A DNA stretch of 64,000 nt from Histidinibacterium lentulum. GTDB lineage: Bacteria > Pseudomonadota > Alphaproteobacteria > Rhodobacterales > Rhodobacteraceae. The DNA lies in the NCBI RefSeq assembly GCF_003789055.1, contig NZ_ML119083.1, positions 124,001 through 188,000 on the forward strand, in the 5' to 3' direction. Positions 8,057 through 16,481 of this stretch are shown piece by piece (position 1 is the stretch's first letter; every line of letters starts with the position of its first letter). The translations under genes and the position numbers were made by a program. The notes below the pieces were generated by a model. It saw only the letters and a list, made by a program, of their open reading frames with translations, did no database searches and was not told the origin of the DNA.

Positions 8057-9061
8057 TCACCCCCTGCCGAAGAGCGCCTCGAACCGCGCGTCGAGCGGCG
8101 CAGGATCGTCGAGCGCCAGACGCACCGGCAGGGTCAGGACCTTCGACCGGAAGGCCGTGGGCAGCCTCACCGCATCTTTCTCCGTGGTCACGAGCTGCGC
8201 CCGCGCGGCCTTGGCGTCCCGCTCGAGCCGGGCCATCAGGGCAGGCGTCAGGGGCTGGTGATCCGACAGCGGCACCGCGCGGACGATCTCGGCGCCAAGG
8301 CCGCGCAGGGTGGCGAAGGCTTTCTCCGGATGCCCGATCCCGGCGAAGGCCAGCACCCGCATCCCCGCCCAGGGCATGCCCGTCGCGAGGGGCTCGAGCC
8401 TGCCCGTCAGATGGGGGAGACCCGGGGGGATCGCCCCGCCCCAGCGCGAGAGGAACCCGGCCTGCGCCCTCGCATCCCCCAGCGACAGCAGCAGATCGGC
8501 GCGCGCAAGGCCCGCCGCGACGGGCTCCCGCAGGGGACCCGCGGGAATGCAGAGCCCGTTGCCGAAGCCGCGGGCGGCGTCGACCACCACGAGGGAGAGA
8601 TCCTGCGCGAGGGCGGGCGACTGGAAGCCGTCGTCCATCAGGATCGCCCCTGCCCCCTCCCGCACCGCCGCCGCGGCCCCCGCCGCACGGTCGCGCGCGA
8701 CCCAGACCGGTGTGAAGGCCGCAAGGAGAAGCGGCTCGTCGCCCACGTCGGCGGCCCGGTGCCGGATCGGATCGACGCGGACCGGGCCGGCAAGCCGCCC
8801 GCCATATCCCCGGCTCACGACATGCACCGCGACGCCCCTTTCGGTCAGCCTCTGGACGAGGGCGATGGCGGTGGGAGTCTTGCCGGTGCCGCCCGCGTTG
8901 AGATTGCCCACGCAGATCACCGGCACGCCGGGGCGCACCGGGCTGGCTCCTGCCAGCCGCCGCGCCGTGGCGCGGGCGTAGAGGAGACCGAGGGGCGCCA
9001 GCAGGCGCGCGGCGAGGCCGGGCGCCCGGGGCGGCGCGGACCAGAAGCGCGGCTCGCGCAT
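8057..9061 (-). CDS. lpxK: Tetraacyldisaccharide 4'-kinase
   Basis: A 334-residue membrane-associated P-loop kinase that phosphorylates the 4' position of the lipid A disaccharide, the sixth step of the Raetz pathway. The Walker A motif [14 protein letters not shown] lies at residues 51-64, followed by the family motif [18 protein letters not shown] and the DDGFQ box near residue 142. The C-terminal TTEKDAVRL motif is also present. The N-terminal region contains a hydrophobic helix (about 15-28). The start ATG overlaps the stop of the upstream waaA-like gene by ATGA, so the two are translationally coupled. Confidence 0.95.
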   Translation of the reverse strand: MREPRFWSAPPRAPGLAARLLAPLGLLYARATARRLAGASPVRPGVPVICVGNLNAGGTGKTPTAIALVQRLTERGVAVHVVSRGYGGRLAGPVRVDPIRHRAADVGDEPLLLAAFTPVWVARDRAAGAAAAVREGAGAILMDDGFQSPALAQDLSLVVVDAARGFGNGLCIPAGPLREPVAAGLARADLLLSLGDARAQAGFLSRWGGAIPPGLPHLTGRLEPLATGMPWAGMRVLAFAGIGHPEKAFATLRGLGAEIVRAVPLSDHQPLTPALMARLERDAKAARAQLVTTEKDAVRLPTAFRSKVLTLPVRLALDDPAPLDARFEALFGRG

Positions 9062-10188
9062 CAGATCCCCGCCTCGTCGAAGATCTCGCAGATCAGGTCC
9101 ATCAGCCGGTTCGTCACCGGCGCCCCGGCCGAGAGGGTGCTCCAGGCGGCATGGGCGAGGGCGGCGGAGCGGTCCGGCGCGAGGATCTCTCCGAGCGCCG
9201 CGCCGAGCCCGCGCGGATCGGTGACGGATCTCGTCGCCCGGCCGCGCATCAGCCTCCGGTAGGCGCCGTCGTGGGGGGCGGTCATCGGCCCGTGCAGCAC
9301 CGCGGACCCCAGCGCCGCGGGTTCATAGGGGCTGCGCCCGCCGCCCGTCTCGAAGGTCCCGCCCATGCAGGTGACCGGCGCCAGGCGATACCATGTCCCC
9401 AGTTCGCCCTCGGTATCGACCACGAAGGCCTGGTGCATCTCCGACGGCAGTCCCGTGCCGGTGCGGGTGCCGCCGCGCAGCCCGGCCTGCCGCAGCGCCC
9501 CCGACGCGGTCGGACCGGGCACGCCGCCCGCGGGCTCCACCACCAGCAGCAGGCGGTGCGACCGGCGGCTCGCTGCGAGATGCGCCTCCGCGAGAATGCG
9601 GAACTCCGTCATCGGCGCCGCGGGCACGAACCAGACCGGCCGTCCGGAGAGCGCCTCGGCGATCTCGCTCCGCAGGGGCTCCCGGCCCGGCAGGGTGACG
9701 GCGCCCTCGTTCAGGGGACCGGTGACCTCGATCCGGGCCGACGGCAGCCCCAGCCGACGGAGCCGCGCGGCGGAGGCCTCGTCGAGCGCCAGCGCATGGC
9801 GGAACCCGTCGATCGGCCCGCGCCGCATCTTGTCGCGCCAACCCGAGCGCAGCAGCGCCAGATCCCGGTCGTCGGCATCCACCAGAAGCCGTGGCACGTC
9901 CCGCGCATCCACCTCCGACAGGAGGCTCCCGAGGAACCCGCCCTGCATCCAGATCACCAGATCGGGCCGCCAGTGGTCGAGGAAGGCCCGCGCCGAGGAC
10001 GGACTGTCGGGCGGTTGCGGCACAGCGACGAGCGGCGGCGGCAGCACCGGATCTCCCCCGGTGCAGACCCAGAACGCCTCGCGGTCGTCCTGGGCCATGC
10101 GCTGCGCCAGCGCGGCCAGCGCCTCGGTGTCGCTCTGGGGGCCGAGATGCAGCCAGATCACCGGGCCCGCGGCGGGCCGGGGCGGCAT
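9061..10188 (-). CDS. WaaA/KdtA-like glycosyltransferase, divergent
   Basis: A 375-residue protein related to Kdo transferase (GT30). It sits in the lipid A/Kdo context directly before lpxK. The C-terminal half has the GT30 pattern: a [10 protein letters not shown] strand, [28 protein letters not shown] and the nucleotide-sugar motif [19 protein letters not shown]. The N-terminal half is short. It lacks the usual membrane anchor and replaces two canonical motifs: HSVSVGE-like by HLGPQSDTE, and the E-x-E-L-W-P-N box by [10 protein letters not shown]. It may therefore be a WaaA paralogue with another acceptor rather than the main Kdo transferase. The ATG at 10188 was used; a GTG four codons earlier is possible. 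Confidence 0.75.
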   Translation of the reverse strand: MPPRPAAGPVIWLHLGPQSDTEALAALAQRMAQDDREAFWVCTGGDPVLPPPLVAVPQPPDSPSSARAFLDHWRPDLVIWMQGGFLGSLLSEVDARDVPRLLVDADDRDLALLRSGWRDKMRRGPIDGFRHALALDEASAARLRRLGLPSARIEVTGPLNEGAVTLPGREPLRSEIAEALSGRPVWFVPAAPMTEFRILAEAHLAASRRSHRLLLVVEPAGGVPGPTASGALRQAGLRGGTRTGTGLPSEMHQAFVVDTEGELGTWYRLAPVTCMGGTFETGGGRSPYEPAALGSAVLHGPMTAPHDGAYRRLMRGRATRSVTDPRGLGAALGEILAPDRSAALAHAAWSTLSAGAPVTNRLMDLICEIFDEAGI

Positions 10189-10229
10189 CGGGGCCGTCAC
10201 GGCCCCGCGCCAGGGCCGCGGGACGCGTG

Positions 10230-10475
10230 TCAGTCGCCCAGCTCCTCGGTCGGGGAGGCCTCGGCCTCCTCGTCCCGGAGCCGGTGGATATGCGCGATGA
10301 AATAGCGCATGTGGGCATTGTCCACGGTGCGCTGCGCCTCCGCCTTCCAGGCGTTGTAGGCGCTGGCGTAATCGGGGAACATGCCGACGATGTGGATGTC
10401 GTCCACATTCTTGAAGGCGTTCTTCTGCGGATCGATGAGCTCTCCGCCGAAAACGAGGTGAAGCCGCTGGGTCAT
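10230..10475 (-). CDS. DUF4170 protein
   Basis: An 81-residue cytoplasmic protein of the DUF4170 family, known mainly from alphaproteobacteria and of unknown function. The characteristic sequence LHLVFGGELIDPQ near the start, a following phrase IVGMFPDYASAYNAWK, and AHMRYFIAHIHRL are all present. It precedes the waaA-like and lpxK genes by 41 bases on the same strand, so a role linked to lipid A/Kdo supply is suggested by context only. Confidence 0.88.
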   Translation of the reverse strand: MTQRLHLVFGGELIDPQKNAFKNVDDIHIVGMFPDYASAYNAWKAEAQRTVDNAHMRYFIAHIHRLRDEEAEASPTEELGD

Positions 10476-10612
10476 GGGGTCTCCGGGGTGGCGGGTATCG
10501 CCCGTGGCTTACGGGCTGGCGGGCGGGAGGGTCAAGCCGGGCCGGGGCTTGCGCCCGGGGCCGAGGCAGGAAAAGAACCTGCGCGAAGACAGCCGAGGCG
10601 GCAGGGGCGAGG

Positions 10613-11695
10613 ATGGGGCTGAAGCCGGATCCGACGGAGCGACTGGCCCGCGCGCGGGGCGACCTGCGCATGGGGGTTCCGGTCGTGCTGACCGCGCCCT
10701 CGGGCGCGGCGCTGGTGCTCGCCGCCGAGACGCTGGGTCCGGGGCGGCTCGCCGCGGCGCGGGCGCTGGGACCCGCCGTGCTGGCGATCACTGGCCGGCG
10801 CGCGGCGACGCTGAAGGCGCGGGCCTATGACGGCGATCTTGCCCGGGTGATCCTGCCCGGCGACGCGGATGTCGCCTGGGTCTCGGCGGTGGCGGACCCG
10901 AAGGACGACCTGACCGCGCCGATGAAGGGACCGCTGACCACCGAGAGGGGCGGGGCGGCCGAACTGCACCGCGCGGCGCTGGCGCTCGCGAAGGCGGCGC
11001 GGCTCCTGCCCGCCGCGATCGTGGTGCCGGTCGCCGATGGCGCGGCCCTCGCCCGGGCGGAGAACCTGACGCTGGCGGAGATCGGCGAGGTCGTGCCCGT
11101 GGCCGTCTCGCCTTTCGCGCCGGTGGTGTCGGCCCGGGTGCCGCTGGAGCTGGCCGAGAGCGCGCGGCTGCATGTCTTCCGCCCGGCCGACGGGGCGGAG
11201 GAGCACTACGCCATCGAGATCGGAGATCCCGACCGGGACCGACCGGTTCTGGCGCGGCTCCATTCGGCCTGTTTCACGGGCGATCTTCTGGGCTCGCTCA
11301 AATGCGACTGCGGGGCGCAGCTGCGCACGGCGCTGGCGCAGATGGGGCAGGAAGGCGCGGGCGTGCTGCTCTACCTCAACCAGGAGGGGCGCGGGATCGG
11401 GCTCGCCAACAAGATGCGGGCCTATTCGCTGCAGGATCTCGGCTTCGACACGGTGGAGGCCAATCACCGGCTGGGGTTCGAGGACGACGAGCGGGATTTC
11501 CGCATCGGCGCGGCGCTGCTGGAGCGGCTGGGGTTCGGCTCGGTGCGGCTGATGACCAACAATCCCGCCAAGGTGGAGCGGCTCAGAGGCTGCGGGATCG
11601 AGGTGGCGGAGCGGGTGCCGCTGAAGGTGGGGGAGACCCGGTTCAACCATCACTACCTCGCCACGAAGGCGCGGAAGTCGGGGCATATCCTGTAG
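10613..11695 (+). CDS. ribA: GTP cyclohydrolase II, long form
   Basis: A 360-residue enzyme converting GTP to 2,5-diamino-6-ribosylamino-pyrimidinone 5'-phosphate, the entry step of riboflavin synthesis. The catalytic domain is C-terminal (about 185-360), with zinc ligands Cys220, Cys231 and Cys233 (HSACFTGDLLGSLKCDCG), the YLNQEGRGIGL motif and MTNNPAKVERL. The first 180 residues look like a degenerate partner domain positioned where DHBP synthase (RibB) sits in bifunctional RibBA, but without its usual acidic substrate motif. Family members in Rhodobacterales share this long form. It diverges from DUF4170. Confidence 0.93.
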   Translation: MGLKPDPTERLARARGDLRMGVPVVLTAPSGAALVLAAETLGPGRLAAARALGPAVLAITGRRAATLKARAYDGDLARVILPGDADVAWVSAVADPKDDLTAPMKGPLTTERGGAAELHRAALALAKAARLLPAAIVVPVADGAALARAENLTLAEIGEVVPVAVSPFAPVVSARVPLELAESARLHVFRPADGAEEHYAIEIGDPDRDRPVLARLHSACFTGDLLGSLKCDCGAQLRTALAQMGQEGAGVLLYLNQEGRGIGLANKMRAYSLQDLGFDTVEANHRLGFEDDERDFRIGAALLERLGFGSVRLMTNNPAKVERLRGCGIEVAERVPLKVGETRFNHHYLATKARKSGHIL

Positions 11696-11779
11696 AGGCC
11701 GGGCGTCGGGGAGCCGGCGGGTCGGTGCGTGTCATGGTGACGCCGTGCCGGGGGCGGGCGAGGCTGCGGACGGACCGGG

Positions 11780-12004
11780 TCAGCCGGAGAGCGCGCCGAA
11801 GCTTTCCTCGATCGCGCGACGGTCCGCGGACCCGATGCCCGGCTGGCGCAGCACCACCACCTCGCCCCGAAGGCGCATGGCGATGGGCCGCTTGGAGGCC
11901 GTGGCGCGCAGGCCGTGGCGGGAGACGCTGACGACGTGCTCGACCCGGCAGAGCACCTCGAGCTCGGTCCGGTCCGGCGCGGTCTCGATCACGTAGCGGA
12001 CCAC
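11780..12004 (-). CDS. Small hypothetical protein downstream of the DUF2953 gene
   Basis: A 74-residue basic protein (MVRYVIETAPDRTELEVLCRV...) with no signal peptide or membrane segment, predicted to be mostly beta. Its ATG overlaps the last codons of the DUF2953 gene by 16 bases in another frame, as in a coupled operon. I do not recognise the family. Codon composition agrees with the neighbours, and no better frame exists in the interval, but it could be spurious. Confidence 0.5.
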   Translation of the reverse strand: MVRYVIETAPDRTELEVLCRVEHVVSVSRHGLRATASKRPIAMRLRGEVVVLRQPGIGSADRRAIEESFGALSG

Positions 12005-12639
12005 GGGCGCCTCCCCCGGAGTGCGGCGGTCCGGCGGCGCAGACCGGACCCGAGCCCGGCCATCGCCTCGCCGGTCGCGAAGCGAAGCGCCGGACCGATC
12101 AGCCAGAGCGGCCAGAGCCGCAGCGTCAGCGCCCCCTCCCCGTCGAACCGCTCGCCGTCGAAATCGGGCGCGAGATCGACGGCACCGCGCAGGGCGGGAG
12201 AGGCCCAGAGGAACGGGCAGAGCCGCCCCCAGAGCATCCCGGTCTCCGCCGGATCGGCGAGCCCGAACCGCCCGGAGAGGTGCAGGGAGATCACCTCGAC
12301 GCCGCGCAGGCTGTCCGCGATCAGGTCGGGCAGCGCCCGCAGCAGGCGGGGGAGGAGCCTGCGCGGGCGGTCGGCGTGGCGATTTGCCTTGCGGGCGTGC
12401 CGACCGGGCGCAACCTCGGCTTTCTTGCGCGGCGTCGGCGCGCGGCGCGGCCGGGGCCAGGACAGGCGGAGCAGCGCGGGAGCGCAGGCGGAGCCGGGCC
12501 TAAGGACCAGCCGGCCGAACGGCGCGGGCATGGTACCGCCCGCGATCTCGAGATGCCACGGCAGGAGCAGCGCCAGCAGGACCAGCGCCGGACCGGCCGC
12601 GAGAAGCGCCGACAGAAGCCAGCCCAGCGCCTCCGGCAC
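11989..12639 (-). CDS. DUF2953 membrane protein
   Basis: A 216-residue protein with an N-terminal membrane segment (LLSALLAAGPALVLLALLLP, about 8-27) followed by HLEIAGG-type strands and a C-terminal hydrophobic helix. This matches the DUF2953 family, whose Bacillus member YtfI is encoded next to the spore protein YtfJ/GerW. Here too it follows a GerW-like gene, 4 bases downstream, so the pairing is conserved outside spore formers. Function unknown. The middle of the protein is unusually rich in Arg and Pro and poorly conserved. Confidence 0.78.
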   Translation of the reverse strand: MPEALGWLLSALLAAGPALVLLALLLPWHLEIAGGTMPAPFGRLVLRPGSACAPALLRLSWPRPRRAPTPRKKAEVAPGRHARKANRHADRPRRLLPRLLRALPDLIADSLRGVEVISLHLSGRFGLADPAETGMLWGRLCPFLWASPALRGAVDLAPDFDGERFDGEGALTLRLWPLWLIGPALRFATGEAMAGLGSGLRRRTAALRGRRPWSAT

Positions 12640-12643
12640 GGGA

Positions 12644-13006
12644 TCAGCTCGCGTCGTCGGAGGCGGTGCTGGCGGCCCTGCGACGGGCCATGGCCTTCGC
12701 CGCCGTCTCGGCGACCATGTCGGCGATGGTGGTGACGGCGCCGCGCACCTCTTCGACCCGGGCGCCGTGATCGTCGATGATGATGGCGCCCACCGGCTTC
12801 ACGCCGCCGCCCGCGCCCGTGCCGCTCGAGCCGCCGGATGTTCCGGTCCCGGCCGATCCACCGGCGCCGAACCCGAAGCCGAAGCTGACGAGCGGGATCA
12901 CCGTGGCCCCGTCGCGCTCGATCGGCGCGCCGAGCACGTTCTTGGCATTGAGCAGACGGTCGAGTTCCTCCACCGTGCCCTTCAGAAGCTTTTCGATGTC
13001 GTCCAT
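12644..13006 (-). CDS. GerW/YtfJ-family protein
   Basis: A 120-residue protein matching the spore protein YtfJ (GerW) family. It opens with a helix MDDIEKLLKGTVEELDRLLN, then shows IERDGATVIPLVSFGFGFGAGG, a Gly/Ser-rich loop, and VKPVGAIIIDDHGARV. In Firmicutes the family is linked to germination of spores; here there is no sporulation context. An AGGGGAGG ribosome site precedes the ATG. It begins a three-gene minus-strand run with DUF2953 and the 74-residue protein. The real role in this organism is unknown. Confidence 0.85.
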   Translation of the reverse strand: MDDIEKLLKGTVEELDRLLNAKNVLGAPIERDGATVIPLVSFGFGFGAGGSAGTGTSGGSSGTGAGGGVKPVGAIIIDDHGARVEEVRGAVTTIADMVAETAAKAMARRRAASTASDDAS

Positions 13007-13183
13007 GGCTGCCTCCCCTGCATGCGGCTCACGGCGCGAGCCTGAACCGGCCCGCGTGTCCTCACCTTGACGTCAATCAACTCCGATGGGCAGAGGAAAC
13101 GGCCTTCGACGGACCGAAGAGAGGCCCGCGACGGGCCGCGGCGTCTTGCGCAACACGGCCCGCCGCGCGACACCTGCCCCAGC

Positions 13184-13690
13184 ATGACCGCCGCACCCCG
13201 CTCCTCCGATCTCGTTCTTGCCCCGGGGCACCTGCGCTTCATGGGGCGACGGTTTCCCTGCGTGACGGGACGGGGCGGCGTGACCGGCGACAAGCACGAG
13301 GGCGACGGCGCCACGCCGCGCGGCGTCCACGGGATCGTCGGAATGTTCTACCGGCCCGACCGCATCGCACGGCCCGCAGACTGGGCGGTGCCGATCCGGC
13401 CGGGCGACCTGTGGTCCGACGATCCGGCGGACGAGGACTACAACCTCATGGTCCGCGCCCCCTACGCTCCGAGCCACGAACGCCTGCGCCGCCCCGATCC
13501 GCTCTATGATCTCGTGCTGATCACCGACTGGAACTGGCCCCGCGCGCGGCGCGGCCGCGGCTCCGCGATCTTCCTGCACCGCTGGCGCAAGCCGGGCCAT
13601 CCCACCGCGGGCTGCGTGGCGCTGGCGCCCGCGCACCTGGCCTGGATCGCCCCCCGCCTGCGCCACGGCGTGCGGCTGATCGTGGGCTAG
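13184..13690 (+). CDS. L,D-transpeptidase-family (YkuD) protein
   Basis: A 168-residue protein with the YkuD catalytic signature FLHRWRKPGHPTAGCVAL, with His near 128 and the nucleophile Cys near 144. L,D-transpeptidases make 3-3 peptidoglycan crosslinks or attach proteins to the wall. RFPCVTGRGGVTGDKHEGDGATPRG is the usual N-terminal region of the stand-alone alphaproteobacterial form. No signal peptide is visible with the chosen start, so export is uncertain. The start at 13184 was preferred because upstream codons look like noncoding sequence; the longer frame begins at 13067. Its stop overlaps the end of the convergent YggS gene. Confidence 0.8.
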   Translation: MTAAPRSSDLVLAPGHLRFMGRRFPCVTGRGGVTGDKHEGDGATPRGVHGIVGMFYRPDRIARPADWAVPIRPGDLWSDDPADEDYNLMVRAPYAPSHERLRRPDPLYDLVLITDWNWPRARRGRGSAIFLHRWRKPGHPTAGCVALAPAHLAWIAPRLRHGVRLIVG

Positions 13691-14346
13691 CCCCCGGGCC
13701 CCGGCCTCTCGCCGAAGATCGCAGAGCCCACCCGCACATGGGTCGCCCCGAGCGCGACGGCCGTCTCGAAATCCCCCGACATGCCCATGGACAGCCCCGC
13801 GAGACCGTTCCTCTCGGCGATCTTCGCCAGCAGCGCGAAGTGCAGCGCGGGCTCCTCCTCGGCGGGCGGGATGCACATGAGGCCCACCACGGGCAGCCCC
13901 AGCCCCCGGCATTCGGCCACGAACCCGTCCGCCTCCCCGGGCGCGACGCCGGCCTTCTGCGGCTCCTCGCCGGTGTTCACCTGCACGAAGAGGTCGGGAC
14001 AGGCCCCGAGCTCGTCGGCGAGCCGCGCGATCGTGGTCGCGAGTTTCGGACGGTCGAGGGAATGGATGACGTCGAAAAGCGCCATCGCCTGCCGCGCCTT
14101 GTTGGTCTGCAGCGGGCCGAGAAGATGCAGCTCCACCCCCTCGTAGCGGGCCGTCCAGGCCGGCCATTTTTCCGCCGCCTCCTGCACCCGGTTCTCGCCG
14201 AAAACCCGGTGTCCGGCGTCGAGCACGGCGGCCACCCGGCCGGGGGGCTGGAGCTTCGAGACGGCGATCAGGGAGACCTTTCCGGGGGGCCGTCCGGCGG
14301 CGATTTCGGCGGCCTCGAGACGGGCCCTGATCCCTGCGAGCGACAT
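13687..14346 (-). CDS. YggS/PLPBP-family pyridoxal-phosphate homeostasis protein
   Basis: A 219-residue single-domain alanine-racemase-fold protein that binds pyridoxal 5'-phosphate and affects vitamin B6 and amino acid balance; no catalytic activity is known for the family. The PLP-lysine lies in VSLIAVSKLQP (Lys31), followed by FGENRVQEAAEKW, HLLGPLQTNKA, LFVQVNTGEEPQKAG and GLSMGMSGDFETAVALGATHVRVGSAIFG, all diagnostic. The start at 14346 fits the family N-terminus; the upstream extension in the longer frame is dissimilar. It is convergent with the L,D-transpeptidase (4-base overlap). Confidence 0.94.
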   Translation of the reverse strand: MSLAGIRARLEAAEIAAGRPPGKVSLIAVSKLQPPGRVAAVLDAGHRVFGENRVQEAAEKWPAWTARYEGVELHLLGPLQTNKARQAMALFDVIHSLDRPKLATTIARLADELGACPDLFVQVNTGEEPQKAGVAPGEADGFVAECRGLGLPVVGLMCIPPAEEEPALHFALLAKIAERNGLAGLSMGMSGDFETAVALGATHVRVGSAIFGERPGPGG

Positions 14347-14576
14347 ACACGATCCCCTTTGCTTTCCAACAGTTTGGACATATTTCGTGAAGCGGCCCGA
14401 CTCCCTCGTCCGGAGCTGCCCGAAGGCGCGCATCTGTGTGGCGTTACTGCATCATTTGCAGGGCACTGTCCAAGGCCCCGACCCTATGGACTTGAGTGTT
14501 CCGGGGCATCGGCGCAAAGACATTCTCAATGCTGGTGCAACTGGCATTCTCGGGAATGCAAACACGAGGGAATATC

Positions 14577-15755
14577 ATGAAAAGCATCCTCCTCGCTTCC
14601 GCCTCGATCGTGGCCTTCACGATCGCGGGTGCGGCAGCGGCCGAAGTTTCCTTCGGTGGCGAAGTGACCCTGGGCTTCAACGACGACGACGACGACGTTA
14701 ACGACGACGCCGACGGCTTCTACTTCGACGGCAACATCGCCGTGACCCTGTCCCAGGAACTGGGCGCCGGCCTGACCGCCGCCGCCACGTTCGACTTCGA
14801 TTTCGTCAACGTCGCGAGCGAAAACGGCGTTGCCGACACCTCGGGTCTCGGCCTCGACCTGGAAGCCGGTGGCTTCCTGCTCAGCCTGACCTCCGAAACC
14901 GCCGGCCTCTTCTTCGGTGACACCTCCTTCGCCGCCGAGGACTACTGGTCCGGTGTGGGTGAGATGGCCAACGACAGCTTCTCCGAAGCTGACGGCGAAG
15001 TGGTGCTGAAGGGCACCGGCACGTTCGGCACGGTTTCGGCCGGCGTTTCGTACGTGATCGCCGACGTCGACGGCAACCTGGTCGGTGACGATCCGACCGT
15101 CGACGGCTCGCTCGACCAGATGTCGGTCGGTGCCACTGCCGAGTTCGGCCAGTTCACCGTCGGCATGGCCTACCAGGCCGAGTCGGACGCCACCGCCGGC
15201 GGGTCCTACGACCCGACCGCCAACGGCGACTTCAACACCGACGAAGTGTTCGGCATCTTCGCCGGCACCACGCTGGCCGGCGCCGACCTGTCGTTCGCCT
15301 ACGCCAACAACCTGACGATCGAGGAAGACTCCTTCGGCGTCGGCGTCTCCTACCCGATCGGCCCCGTCACGCTCGGCGCGACCTACGCGTCGAACTCGGA
15401 CGTGCCGGATGTGTACGAACTGTCCATCGCCTACGCGCAAGGGCCGTTCACCATCGCGGGTGAGTACCAGGATGACACCGACGACGCGACCGACGCGGTC
15501 GAGTTCTCGGTCGACGCCACCTACGCGGCCTTCGAGGGTGTGACCATCCTCGCCGGCTTCAACGGCGGCGACGGCAACCTGAAGGCCAACGGCGACGAAG
15601 GTCTGGACTACTACATCGGTGCTCAGGCCTCCCTGGGTGAAGGCGCGACCCTCACCATCTCCTTCGCCGAGGACGAGGACGACTCCGAGGAAGACGAGAT
15701 CGGTGCGCCCGAGTTCCAGGAAGGCACGACGATCGAAATCGGCTTCACCTTCTGA
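14577..15755 (+). CDS. Outer-membrane porin, highly acidic
   Basis: A 392-residue beta-barrel porin of the Rhodobacter type. A signal peptide ends AAAA-E at about residue 22. The mature part alternates polar and hydrophobic residues as transmembrane strands and ends EIGFTF, the terminal-Phe signal for the Bam machinery. Loops are extremely acidic (an NDDDDDVNDDADG turn near the start and EDEDDSEEDE near the end), fitting a salt-adapted surface or calcium binding. A CGAGGG ribosome site precedes the ATG, with a 230-base upstream region for regulation. A strong terminator follows, so it is monocistronic. Confidence 0.9.
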   Translation: MKSILLASASIVAFTIAGAAAAEVSFGGEVTLGFNDDDDDVNDDADGFYFDGNIAVTLSQELGAGLTAAATFDFDFVNVASENGVADTSGLGLDLEAGGFLLSLTSETAGLFFGDTSFAAEDYWSGVGEMANDSFSEADGEVVLKGTGTFGTVSAGVSYVIADVDGNLVGDDPTVDGSLDQMSVGATAEFGQFTVGMAYQAESDATAGGSYDPTANGDFNTDEVFGIFAGTTLAGADLSFAYANNLTIEEDSFGVGVSYPIGPVTLGATYASNSDVPDVYELSIAYAQGPFTIAGEYQDDTDDATDAVEFSVDATYAAFEGVTILAGFNGGDGNLKANGDEGLDYYIGAQASLGEGATLTISFAEDEDDSEEDEIGAPEFQEGTTIEIGFTF

Positions 15756-15778
15756 TCGGTTGCGATCGACAAGATTGG

Positions 15779-15805
15779 GGGCGGTCCTTCGGGGCCGCCC
15801 TTTTT
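15779..15805 (+). terminator. Rho-independent terminator after the porin gene
   Basis: GGGCGG at 15779-15784 pairs with CCGCCC at 15795-15800, extended inward by a G-T and two C-G pairs around a TTCG loop, followed by five T residues. Confidence 0.9.
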
Positions 15806-15922
15806 CGTTGCCGCCCTGCACGGCGGTCCCGGCCCCGGGGTCGCGACACTTGTGACGCCCGCCCGCAGCGGCTACACAATCCCGCAGAGAAAAGACGGTC
15901 ACGGGGCACGGGGGACGAACCC

Positions 15923-16402
15923 TTGAGCAGAGAATTCAGCCACTTCCGCGCGGGCCTTGCTGCCGTGCTCTGCCTCGCGCTCGCGGGCTGCGGCGGGTCG
16001 CTCGGGTCACGCCCCTTCGCCTCGCTCGGCGGTGGCTCGCTGGGGTCCGGCGCGGCGCCCGCGGCAGCGGCCACGAGAGAGGCCTCGCGCACCCGCGGCG
16101 CCGAGCAGGTGGCGGTGAACCGCTATCTCTGGCAGGCCTCGCTCGACGTGCTGTCCTTCCTGCCGATCCAGTCCGTCGACCCCTTCACCGGGGTGATCGT
16201 GATGGGCTACGGCACGCCGCCCGGCACCGGCCAGACCTACCGCGCCACGGTCTACGTCTCCGATCCGGCCCTTGACGCGCGCTCGCTGAACGTGGCCATC
16301 GCCACCCGCTCCGGCCCCGTCGCGGCGGAAACGAACCGCGCGGTGGAGGATGCGATCCTGGCACGCGCACGCGAGCTGCGGATCCGCGACGGCCGTCTCT
16401 GA
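15923..16402 (+). CDS. DUF3576 lipoprotein
   Basis: A 159-residue predicted lipoprotein: the signal peptide ends LCLALAGC, with the lipobox Cys at 23. The mature domain (about 60-155) has [19 protein letters not shown] and [16 protein letters not shown], which are hallmark phrases of DUF3576, an alphaproteobacterial family of unknown function usually placed before leuS and lptE. That context and the lipoprotein nature suggest an envelope role. Translation appears to start at TTG (15923) with GGGGGACG upstream, because no ATG or GTG would preserve the signal peptide. Confidence 0.85.
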   Translation: MSREFSHFRAGLAAVLCLALAGCGGSLGSRPFASLGGGSLGSGAAPAAAATREASRTRGAEQVAVNRYLWQASLDVLSFLPIQSVDPFTGVIVMGYGTPPGTGQTYRATVYVSDPALDARSLNVAIATRSGPVAAETNRAVEDAILARARELRIRDGRL

Positions 16403-16481
16403 TCGGCGGAGCGTCCTCCGCTCTGGAAAGTCGCATCCCGCCAAGCTATCCCCCGGAAGCAATCGCATCCGAGGACGCCCC

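Noticed and set aside
13067-13076. 10-bp palindrome TTGACGTCAA between GerW and L,D-transpeptidase genes as an operator
   Set aside because: The motif is short, occurs once and no adjacent regulator or second copy supports it.
14526-15902. 458-codon minus-strand frame over the porin
   Set aside because: It is antisense to a gene with signal peptide, barrel strands and terminal Phe; the strand bias comes from the acidic codons of the porin.
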